Assembly: GCF_051020765.1 (NCBI RefSeq)
Contig: NC_134929.1
Span: forward strand, 434,001-498,000
Direction of reading: 5' to 3'
Length of the DNA stretch: 64,000 nt
Source: Lasioglossum baleicum
Lineage: Eukaryota; Arthropoda; Insecta; Hymenoptera; Halictidae
Both the position numbers and the translations under genes were made by a program. Below the pieces are notes generated by a model. The model was not told where the DNA came from, did not search any database, and saw only the letters and a program-made list of their open reading frames with translations. Below are positions 21,415 to 30,871 of this stretch, one piece after another (position 1 is the stretch's first letter; every line of letters starts with the position of its first letter).

Positions 21415-22015
21415 TTAAATTAATAATATAAAAAGTAAGCATAATCTAATATAATATATTATAATATTTAATTTAATATATATATATATATATTTTGATT
21501 AGGCACGTTCCACATTTTAAAGTTGAGAAACGTGGTAGATATTTGAAATGTGGATTCGGTTGAATAGATATGGTATAGGTTTTTTTAATATCGGTGATCC
21601 GTTTCAGGTTTTTAAAGATCCGTACACGCATACGAGCCACAAATAATCCCGCTTTAAAAAGCATGCAAGGTCTCGTGTGTACTGCATTGTAGTAGGGGGT
21701 TTATATTTATCCGGATAATGAGAGAGACGAAATACTTCCATTGTATGTTTTCATCTTTATGGAGAGATCAAAGCAGCGGAAGCTACGTATTTACTGACAA
21801 GGATGTCCATCACGAAATTCATGTGTTACACTATTACATTATTTTGTGTATTTGTGTTTCTTAGTATTGTATGCATTATTTTTTTCAGCATGCTTTCCTT
21901 GTTTCTTCAACCTTATTTTATACGTAAATGTCTGCTATAAATAGAAAAGACAGAATCAAAAAGGTTAATAAAGTATAATTAAAATCATGGATTTTTTAAA
22001 AATTGAAATTTTAAA
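21415..22015. other. No gene seen; short TA repeat
   Basis: AT-rich spacer with a (TA)n run near 21476-21492 and no coherent frame or terminal repeat. Confidence 0.6.
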
Positions 22016-23446
22016 CTAGAGGGTTATTGTTGCTCGCTCGCTTCGCTCGCTCGCGAGTAGGGTTGTTTTTGCTCGCTCGCTTCGCGAGCTCGCGGATAGG
22101 ACTGCTCTTGCGAAAGGGTTAGTGGTACGCATGGCTAGTAGTACCTATAGCTATTAATGTTTTTTTGATTTGGTGTGTGACTCTCCACGAGCCACACAAA
22201 GAACTTCCCGATTCGTTAGTTGCAGTATATTATTATCATTATTTTTAGTACGTTTTAAGAAGATTATACGTTTTCAGGGAAATTCAATAGTTTTCTACTT
22301 ATCAAGATGTTTGCTATATGGCGTCGCCTTAAACGAACATCGTAGACTCGTTGCTCGCTTGGTTCCTTGTTATAGCGTACTGATGTTGCAAAATAAATTG
22401 TCTTAATTATTATAGTTTTTCGCAAACGATACGACTCCTCATTATCCGGGTTAGCAGTATTGACCTTGGTTTTCTTCGATACTGTTAATTTAAATTGTCC
22501 CAAAATATATAAACCGCTCAATTTTGAAACTCTGCTCAGTGCTACATACAACATGTGTAAAGTTCGTTTTTCTGATGTTTTAAAATTCAAACATACTTTT
22601 CTCGTATGTTTGTCCCTGACTTTTATGAATCGTAATCGCTTCAGCAGGAACCACTGGAAATTGACTACGTGTGATTTGATATTTTTCCTCACTCGACATA
22701 TTTACTTGATTCGATATTTTTATTATTGGTGGCAAATTTTGATGAATATTTGCATTTTTCATATAATCACGATAACGAGTTCTTACTTTCACTCCTACTC
22801 TGGCCAATTGAAAATCTAACCACAATATAGACGGAATTTTAGTATTTTCTTGAAAAGTAATAAATTTTAATATTCCGCATGTGTGCTCCATTAACCAATC
22901 CGTTTTCAACATTAATGTTATTAATAATTATCATATTGTTTATATTAATTTTCAATTTAATCTCAGTTAATAATTCGTTTTGAACTGATTGTTTTTTTAA
23001 AGATTGTAATATAAATTTTTTTTGTACTTTCATCGATATTCTTTGAAAATGTATTCTCGGGAGTAGAGATGATTAACTCACTCTTGCATTGGGATAATTT
23101 TCTATTATTGTAAGCGGAAACATTAGCGTAAGGTACAAAAAAAAAATTCTTTTTTAAATTAAAAAAATTTTTTTTAATTTAAGAAAAATGAAAAAAAAAT
23201 TTTTTTGTGTAATTACGTTTGTTTCTTCGGTGGAAACTTTCCATTCTCTCGTATAAATTGCATTGTAGAATCAACTCCGTTCGAAAAAAACTAAAAATCT
23301 AAAAAACTACTTGACCAATATGGACCAAAATCTAATCAGCTCTAAGTTACGACGGGGCACATCGATTGCATCATTCATCATTCTGATCGCGTTGTTACTT
23401 TTTCAGAAAACGTTAACGAAAAATTTGATACCATAGAAACAGACAT

Positions 23447-23480
<34 letters not shown>

Positions 23481-23609
23481 GAACATTTTGCTTAAAATAG
23501 TCTAGAATGACTGCAATGACCATGAAACGTGAAGATCTGCTAAAAAATCGATTTTCGATTTTCGGGGTCATTACAATAACTTCCCTATAAAATCGGGAAG
23601 TTAAAAATA
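22016..23609 (-). mobile_element. Degenerate Helitron, copy B
   Basis: Same structure as copy A. On the minus strand it ends CTAG before TTTAAAATTTC, preceded by a GC-rich hairpin built from GCTCGC/GCGAGC. The right-hand 5' segment again has AACTTCCC...GGGAAGTT and a CA repeat (23449-23477). Copies A and B differ by scattered substitutions and repeat length, and both carry a helicase fragment. Confidence 0.7.
22264..23033 (-). pseudogene. Helitron helicase C-terminal region (Pif1-like), copy B
   Basis: Minus-strand pieces give, in order, VENGLVNGAHMRNIKI, WLDFQLARVGVKVRTRYRDY, VVPAEAITIHKSQGQTYEK and RRTLHMLYVALSRVSKL. The last two are helicase motifs V and VI of Helitron Rep-Hel proteins, complete here including GQT and the LSRV arginine. 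The pieces lie in different frames (breaks near 22600 and 22860), so the gene is dead. The helicase would unwind the strand during rolling-circle transposition. No Rep domain or Walker A region remains. Confidence 0.75.
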
Positions 23610-23664
23610 TCTTGGTGTACAGTTTTACATTGGTTAAGTATCACAAGTTCATGTGTGTTGTAGA

Positions 23665-23875
23665 ATACAGGGTGAATATTACGTTCAAGGGAGGTACCTC
23701 GGATGAACTTGACCTTGACATATGTTGTCAAGGAAAACATTCTGAACAACTTTTCTCTATACATCTACCCGTCGCTCGGATTTAGTTTCCGAGCTAATTG
23801 CAAAAAACTATTGCTAGGACAGAATTGAATTTTCCGTATTCGTGCACGCTCTGTGGCAATGTAACAGAGGTGGGC
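23665..23875 (+). mobile_element. Partial MITE (AGGGTGAATATTACGTT family)
   Basis: ACAGGGTGAATATTACGTTC, GAGGTACCTCGGATGAACTTG and TTGCTAGGACAGAATTGAATTTTCCG recur at 45425-45870 (same strand) and 52640-52915 (opposite strand). It starts like the TA-flanked MITEs of this window, but the right terminus is missing. Non-coding. Confidence 0.55.
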
Positions 23876-24055
23876 ATTATTTGGCGGAAAAAATATTTGA
23901 AATAATATTTAATATTTTAGATTTTATTTTGCTTAAAGAAAATAGTATTTTATTTGAACAATCTGAACCTCAAAATAAAATATTTCTATTTGAACAACTC
24001 TGAACCTCGAAATAAAATACTTCTATTTATTTCAACAATCTGAACCTCAAAATAA

Positions 24056-24350
24056 TTCATTCAAGACGTCTTGAATGTCCTACGAACGTCTTCCGAACTT
24101 CCTTCGAACGTCTTCTGAACGGATTTTGTTACAAAACTGTACGTCTAAGAGTCGTCTGTAAGACGTCTAAAAGTCGTTTAGAAGACGTCTCTTAGACGTG
24201 TAATGAACGTTCTTAAGACGTCTTTAAGACAGTTTTGTAACATAAGCCGTTTAGAAGATGCTCGGAGGCCGTTCTGAAGCAGACGTCTTACAGATGTCTT
24301 GAATGTCCGACAACAGACGTCTTTAAGATGTCATCATTGTGCTATTTGGG
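24056..24350. mobile_element. Fragment of a CCCAGATAGCAC-family element
   Basis: Dense AGACGTC/GACGTCT repeats (GTCTAAGAGTCGTCTGTAAG, CTTAGACGTG and similar) end in TGTGCTATTTGGG at 24350, one substitution from the family terminus TGTGCTATCTGGG. The left end is missing. Complete relatives lie at 29700-30599, 62707-63803 and 63812-63958. Confidence 0.6.
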
Positions 24351-26080
24351 TTAGGTTTATGTTTAGGTCTGAATTAGGTTTTGGGAGAAATATGGATAGC
24401 GGTCTTCGGAACTGCACCAATCTTCGGTCTAAAAGGTGTTAGGAAAGGTTATAGCAGTGGGCTATAAATAAAGAATGAAAAAAAAAGTTCGGGTTAAATC
24501 TACAAAGGTAAAAGTTCCTTACCTCAGGAAGCACCTTTCAAGAAAATACAACATTTTGGAACACCCTCTTTATAGAGTACAGGAGCTTTATTTCAACGGT
24601 TTCGTAGTTTATTCCAAACTGATTCTAAATACAAATTCAAACGAACGTCGGTCGTTAATAACAAATCGATCGTCGGCTCATAACGACGACCAGCGAGATG
24701 AGTAGACGATCGTCAAATCGACTCAGTTGGTCGCCGACGATCGATCGGCATCAACACCAACGTATCTAACATCTAATTCTTATAGGTTCCTACAAGAGAA
24801 AGAAATGCTTAATTAAAGCATTTACCCAATGATGGTTTATTTGAAACAGTGATCGATTGTTTCGGCATTGTTATTTATTATTGAATGTTTTAATATTAAA
24901 TGCAGTAAGATCAATATAATGCCGTTATTAACTTCATTCAAGTGGAATATTGATCTAACCGTTCTTCAATAGATGTTTTTATTGATTTTGTGACAGGTAG
25001 AGAACGGCGTACTCACTTGATCATGCAGTTTCCAGTTTTAAATGGAACTGCAAATCTTTAATTACGCACGTCAAAATATAAATTTTAGATACAACTTTGA
25101 TACGTGTTAATATTGTGCGCAGAACAACAAGGACGAAGCCTTATTCATCGAGTATGCGTGTCATAATGAGAACTGAAAACTGCATAAAATGTTGGGCGTG
25201 GCAAATGCGATAATTCCCAGAGGATTTATGCTGTTATCTTCTGCGCAATTTTTGTTCCTGGATAATCTATCTAAACTAGAATATCATGCATTCTTAAATG
25301 CTTCTTTTCCTTCCTTCTGACACGAAAAACCAACGAAATTATCCGTTTAGTTTGAGTGATGTTCGAAATCGATACTAAAATGAAATGTATGCGGTCTCCC
25401 AACAATGTCCAGCCTGGAACTAGCTATTTCGGAGTGTCAAGAATTAAGTAACTGATTACATCACGGAGTCATACAAAATTACATATGTCTGTAGAAATTT
25501 TTCACTACGTTGCTTTGGTTAGTCACGATTTTTTCGATTTTTATGACAGGAAAGAGAATATAAAAAAAGTCTGTCAGTATGTTTCCTAAACTGTTTACTT
25601 AAAAATTTGGTAAATATTTGAAATAGAAGCAACCTCGCAGATTGCAGAAACCTTGAAATATGTTGACAAAAGTCATTGTTCTGAACAACTTCTTCTGAAA
25701 TATTTGTAAAAAATTGTTACTACAGCGAATTCCACTATTTTAAACGAATTTTAATTAGGTCTAGGTTGAATTTCTTGGGGACAAGGTGAAGGGAAAGGGC
25801 TAGAGCGTTTCCTGGAGAAAAGGCGGAGTATGCTATAGTCATCCTAACATTTTTTTGCGAATGTCTAAAACGCTGAGTTCCTGCGGCGCGGCGGTGACGT
25901 GTATAGGAAAAAGTTGTTTAGAACGATGACTTTGACAACACACTTCAAGTTTATTGAAATCGTCAAGGTCCCCCCTATTCCAAAAACTGCGAATCTTTAT
26001 GCAAAATAAAAATTTTCTACCTGAATTATAATAAACTATAGTGAAATAGAAACATACTTTCTTTTTTAATACGTTTAATA
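24351..26080. other. No gene seen
   Basis: About 1.7 kb of AT-rich sequence. The first 100 bp (TTAGGTTTATGTTTAGG, TCTTCGGTCTAAAAGG) are mirrored near 46120-46210, so they belong to some repeat. The rest shows only short frames (the longest about 90 codons) without recognisable domains. Confidence 0.55.
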
Positions 26081-26786
26081 TGTTACAAGCCAGGGCCGCG
26101 AGCAGCACGAGTGGCCGGCGAAGAGTTGCTACCCTAGGAATATGGTCTCAATTTGTTAAGGTTATGGTACGCGGACGAACCCGATGCGTAATTGGGGAGC
26201 CGCTAGGAATATAGACAGCGAGGACGAACCTGACGCGAAGTCAGGGAGCCGCTAGGAATATAGACAGCGAGGACGAACCTGACGCGAAGTCAGGGAGCCG
26301 CTAGGAATATAGACAGCGAGGACGAACCTGACGCGAAGTCAGGGAGCCTCTAGGAATGGAGTCAAACGCAGACGAACCTGATGCGAAATCAGGGAGCTGC
26401 TAGAAAGGTGAAACGTCGTGAACGAACCCAATGCGAAATTGGGGAGTCACTAGGAGCGACGCGCAGACGAACCCGATGCGAAACCGGGGAGCTGCCAGGA
26501 GGTTGTAGAACAGCGCGGACGGACCCAATGCGTAATTGGGGAGCCGCTGGGAGGTTGGATAAAAGCACAGGCGAACCTGATGCGAAATCAGGGAGCTATT
26601 AGGATGCGGACGAACCTGATGCGTAATCAGGGAGCCGCTAGGATTGTATAGTTTTCGTCGACAAACCCAATGCGTAACTGGGGAGCCATTAGGTAGGAAA
26701 AATCTCTATTTGGACAATTGGAAAGTCGCGAACGAACCTGATGCGTAATCAGGAAGTCGCTAGGATAGTTAGTAGGCCTCGTAACT
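26081..26786 (+). mobile_element. Solo LTR made mostly of a hairpin array
   Basis: Starts TGTTACAAGCC and ends GGCCTCGTAACT (complementary apart from one extra base and the last base), with AATA duplicated exactly (26077-26080 and 26787-26790). This fits a 706-bp Gypsy-like solo LTR. About 590 bp of it is the 12-unit stem-loop array described next. No TATA box or coding sequence is obvious. Confidence 0.65.
26171..26760 (+). repeat. Twelve-unit array of two-helix stem-loops with covarying stems
   Basis: Each unit of about 33 nt has an outer 4-bp helix, ACGAA, an inner 6-bp helix, a GCGWA loop, then GAG and the outer strand, usually followed by TAGGA. Units start near 26171, 26220, 26269, 26318, 26368, 26418, 26463, 26515, 26560, 26606, 26660 and 26728. 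Inner helices pair as CCTGAC/GTCAGG, CCTGAT/ATCAGG, CCCAAT/ATTGGG and CCCGAT/ATTGGG (one G-U). Outer helices pair as GCGG/CCGC, GAGG/CCTC, GCAG/CTGC, GTGA/TCAC and GCGA/TCGC. A few units have one or two mismatches. Internal loop and hairpin loop stay fixed while both helices change in step. Units 2-4 are near-identical recent duplications. Confidence 0.9.
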
Positions 26787-26800
26787 AATATAATCTAATT

Positions 26801-26828
26801 GATACAACCCGAGCGGTAAGGTTGTATC
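26801..26828. repeat. Perfect 9-bp hairpin
   Basis: GATACAACC pairs with GGTTGTATC around a 10-base loop. It lies 11 bp after the AATA duplication, between the solo LTR and the CACTG element. No relative is visible in the window. Confidence 0.6.
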
Positions 26829-26900
26829 GTGTGGGAACGTTCAATTACTAGATTAGGATATTGGACAATAATTATTGGTTTAATAAATATGCTCTAATTA

Positions 26901-27858
26901 CACTGTCCAACAGCCAAAAAGTATTTCGATTCCCACTATGCGATTCTTATAGAGTTTTCCGCTCTGATTCCGAATCTGTTTTTCATTTTTTTCCTATACG
27001 TCCAGTGTTTGAGAAAATGGAGTTTAAAAAAAGACATATTTTTCAACTTTAAACAAATATTGCGATGTTATTATAAAAGATATTGAATTGTTCTTTACAG
27101 CAAAAGATTCTGTAGACTTTCCCGAATACAGTGATATCCAATATTAATACATTATGATTGTTTAAACATGTTTAAACAATGATTAAAGACGGAGAGACAC
27201 CACTTTTGCACCTATTTTTGCGGATATTTTCGAATTTATCTCAAAAAATTAGGGTCCAGCGGAAAATCGAACTATACCACGCGAAAGAGCAGACTTTTAT
27301 CTTGAAAAACCCCCGTTTGAAGTTTGCGACATCGACGTTTTTTTCGAACCAGAAAGCAAAATATCTTCGCCCGACATGAGTTTCCGCCAGTGGCGCTGGT
27401 TCGAAAAAAACGTCGATGTCGCAAACTTCAAACGGGGGTTTTTCAAGATAAAAGTCTGCTCTTTCGCGTGGTATAGTTCGATTTTCCGCTGGACCCTAAT
27501 TTTTTGAGATAAATTCGAAAATATCCGCAAAAATAGGTGCAAAAGTGGTGTCTCTCCGTCTTTAATCATTGTTTAAACATGTTTAAACAATCATAATGTA
27601 TTAATATTGGATATCACTGTATTCGGGAAAGTCTACAGAATCTTTTGCTGTAAAGAACAATTCAATATCTTTTATAATAACATCGCAATATTTGTTTAAA
27701 GTTGAAAAATATGTCTTTTTTTTAAACTCCATTTTCTCAAACACTGGACGTAGAGGAAAAAAATGAAAAACAGATTCGGAATCAGGTCGGAAAACTCTAT
27801 AGGAATCGCATAGTGGGAATCGAAATACTTTTAAAAAGTTGAAATTTGTTGGACAGTG
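26901..27858. mobile_element. CACTG foldback element, copy 2, 958 bp
   Basis: Starts CACTGTCCAACA and ends TGTTGGACAGTG, with TTA duplicated (26898-26900 and 27859-27861). Arms of about 450 bp are almost perfectly complementary. They meet around 27385, where GGTTCGAAAAAAACG and its complement enclose a short centre. Same family as copy 1 and the fragment at 42999-43421. Non-coding. Confidence 0.8.
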
Positions 27859-27861
27859 TTA

Positions 27862-29491
27862 CCACACACAAAGAACAGAAATATATTCTATTTATAAAAA
27901 TCTGTGGTAGAAAGGAGAATTTACCTAACTATGATGCACGGTTTTGACGCCCTGGCAATGCGGGGGACTCGGAAACAACTTTAACACTGCCTAATAGATT
28001 TTACACCGAACTCGCGGAATCTATATGGTTAACCCTGATACGAAAGGTATTCTAGCCCGATCTCAATAAAAGTTGACTTTCCGAAATACAGTCCGACGTG
28101 ACGCAATACGTGTCTACTGAAGTAATACTAGCCCACGAGAGTAAGAATCTAAGGGTTTATATACCCCTACAATGAATGGAATGCTCTGTTCATAATCTAA
28201 TCTCACTTAGGGCTTAGGGCTCAGTGCTTAGAGCAAAACTCTTATTTCTTGTCACTACTAACGAAATCGGAGCCAGAGCTCGGTCCTAATTAAAGGGTTC
28301 AACTATGATATGAAAAGTTATCTAGGACGCTTCCTGCCAGAGACGATCTGGAAGAGATTCCTGTGAGAAAACGAAAGGAATATATTCCCTATCCGTAACA
28401 AATAGTTTGAATATAACACAACAATTATTGAATCCTTCTAATGTTTTTACTCTTTTAAATTACTCATTTTTGTCATAAATGCATAAAGATCCGTAGACGA
28501 GTAATGAGTAATACGATTTGAATAGATATAAAGACGTTAAGAAATTAATCTATAAAATCTCTATAATGTATGTATATAATCCCTCTATAAAAAATTAAAT
28601 CTTGAGTATTGGCAGATTTATTAAATTTCTGATAGATCTAATATTTGGAACTTCAAAATTATATATGTTTCTATTATTTCAGTGTATGTATATGTATGCC
28701 CCTGCAGTTATATGTATTGGTGATCTTAAATGACATAAATTCGAATCGTATAATCATATATGAAAATATTGATTAAATACTGACATAATGGTAAGAAATA
28801 AAATTTCACAGTTCTTCATATTTTCTAAACGGATCTTTCTTTAGCACAAAGTTTTGTATAAAGTATTTTGTTCTATATTTCTATATTTGTGAGTTACACT
28901 TTCACATAGGCTGTTATAGTCTTTTCCATCTTTTGTTTGTATTGTAATAGGGAGGAAGGCAATATTAGTAAGAAGGAAAGGATAGGGTAGCGACGGATGG
29001 ATGCCCATTCTGCCCTAATGACTTCTCCCTAAAATTTACTTTAGTTTGCCACGGTATAATATGATACTTGATACGTCTCATATACAATGTACATATACAT
29101 ATACAGTAATCCTCGTCAAATATAAAGGTCATGCATTGATCGTCCATCAGGAAAATGAGTATACACCCTATACATATGAAATTCTACATTATATTTACAG
29201 CATATTTCGCAAAAACCGAAGTTGTGATGTGTAGTCCATGGTATTTCTAGTGTCACACAACCGTATATAATATAAACACACTTCTTACAATTAGTGAATT
29301 ACGTTTCCAATGTTTTGTAAACAAATGCCTATCTGAAGTAGGTTTCTTACCAACGCAGCAACAGTCTGTTATGAAAGATAGTTCAGTAAAGTGGTTTTCT
29401 AGAAGCAGTAATTTCTGAATGAGCGTGAATTCGTGTAAATGTACATCAATGTTGATTAATACTTTGAAATTTTTCGTGCATAAATAGAATT
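27862..29491. other. No gene seen
   Basis: About 1.6 kb of AT-rich sequence. Around 27950-28350 it is GC-richer (CCTGGCAATGCGGGGGACTC, TTATATACCCC), possibly an old LTR fragment, but there are no clear ends. The last part probably contains the 5' region of the Tc1-like element whose transposase starts at 29492. No domain-bearing frame is seen. Confidence 0.5.
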
Positions 29492-29699
29492 ATGAGTGAA
29501 AAACATACAGAATCTTCCGAAGACATGAGGAAACTTATTGTTAAATTAAGAAACGAAGGAAAATCATTCCGATAAATAGAGAAAATAGTAAATCCTTGTC
29601 ATGGAACTGTAAAGAAACCATAGACAAGTATAAAGATACAAAAAGTGTACAGTAATTTCCTCGTTTCGGTCGTCCGAGAGAGTTAAATAAAGTAGATAA

Positions 29700-30599
29700 C
29701 CCAGATAGCACACGATGTCTTACAGACGTCCATTGCACATCTATAAATTTAGGTCTGAAAGGTTTACATACGTCCTAAAAACGCGTCTTTAAGACCATAA
29801 ACAGTGTGGTTTACCCATTAGCATTGGTATTATTTGTTCGAGTTATAGTCTTTCTGCTTCAATTTTAATTTCAATTTCAATTCCAATTCCAGTTTCAATT
29901 TCAATTACAATTTCAATTCCACTTTCAATTCCACTTTCAATTTCAATTCCAATTTCAATTTCAATTTCAATTTCAATTTCAATTTCAATTTCAATTTCAA
30001 TTTCAATATCAATTTCAATTTCAATTTCAATTTCAATTTCCATTCCAATTCCAATTCCAATTTCAATCTCAATTCCAATCTCAATTCCAATTCCAATTCC
30101 AATTTCAATGTCAATTCCAATTCCTTTCTCAATTCCAATTCCAATTTCAATGGCAATTCCAACTTCAATTTTTATTGTGATTTTAATTATAATTGTAATT
30201 TTAATGTCTATTATTTTTATTGTGATTTTAATTGCAATTGTTATTCTTATTACATTTTTTATGTTAATTCCACATTCGTTCTTCTAATAAAGCTATTTAT
30301 TGGTTTAACTTTAAACTCGTTTTGCTCGAAATCTATTTTTACTCTTCCCTTCTTTTATTTTAATTAACATTAATACATCTTTAAGACTCCTTAGGGACGT
30401 CTTGAAGACCTCCTGAATGTCCCACGAACGTCTTTTAGACGACAAACAGAAGTCTTAAAGACGTCTTCGAGACGTACCGTTTTGTATCGTAAGACGTTCA
30501 GGAGACGTTCGGAAGACGTTCGTAGGACATTCGGGACATCTGTAAGACGTCTGAATGTCCAACTGCAGACGTCTTAACGACGTCTTTGTGCTATCTGGG
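29700..30599. mobile_element. CCCAGATAGCAC-family element, 900 bp, copy 1
   Basis: Begins CCCAGATAGCACA and ends TGTGCTATCTGGG. Beside both ends are many AGACGTC/GACGTCT repeats in both orientations, which could be binding sites for the mobilising transposase. The centre is a (CAATTT)n-like satellite. The related Tc1 copy at 43.4-44.4 kb reads GATAACCG at this place, so the insertion duplicated just 2 bp (AA; 29698-29699 and 30600-30601). No transposase is encoded. The superfamily is unclear. Confidence 0.8.
29860..30170. repeat. (CAATTT)n-type hexanucleotide satellite
   Basis: An imperfect tandem of TTTCAA/TTCCAA hexamers inside the CCCAGATAGCAC element. It creates open frames on the minus strand translating to Glu-Ile or Leu-Lys repeats, which are artefacts of the repeat. 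A related GAAATT/GAAGTT array is in the copy at 62707-63803, in the opposite orientation. Confidence 0.9.
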
Positions 30600-30648
30600 A
30601 ACCGATTAATCGAATAGTGAAAAATATTATCACTAAGAGTGTAGTTTC

Positions 30649-30871
30649 TGTTAGGATTATTGGGTCGTGAACCTTTGATAGACTTTATTACACGTTCTCG
30701 ATGGTACAAAATCACATGCTTCCGCATGTAGAGAACAGAACAGAATGTCCGAGCGAAGAGAAGTACGCGAACGGGATCACCGCAAACAAAAACCGATCTG
30801 TCCGATAGTTCACGCATTCCCACGGAGATGGCGCGAATACAAAAACAGATGTCGAGTATTAATTCTCAACA
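30649..30871 (-). mobile_element. 3' LTR of the intact Copia element
   Basis: Identical to the 5' LTR at 35198-35420. Its first six bases on the minus strand (TGTTGA) supply the last Cys codon and the stop codon of Gag-Pol. Confidence 0.95.

Noticed and set aside
24475..24705. A 76-codon Lys/Arg-rich open frame
   Set aside because: No domain, no neighbouring signals, AT-rich context; not supported as a gene.
26381..26602. A 73-codon frame across the hairpin units
   Set aside because: Periodic with the array, low complexity and interrupted outside; not a gene.
26171..26760. Regular repeats with spacers resembling a CRISPR array
   Set aside because: The repeated part varies in a paired manner, the spacers are themselves repetitive, there are no cas genes, and the setting is an animal LTR with a 4-bp duplication.
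29843..30168. Open frames coding for Glu-Ile and Leu-Lys repeats
   Set aside because: They are translations of a hexanucleotide satellite inside a mobile element.
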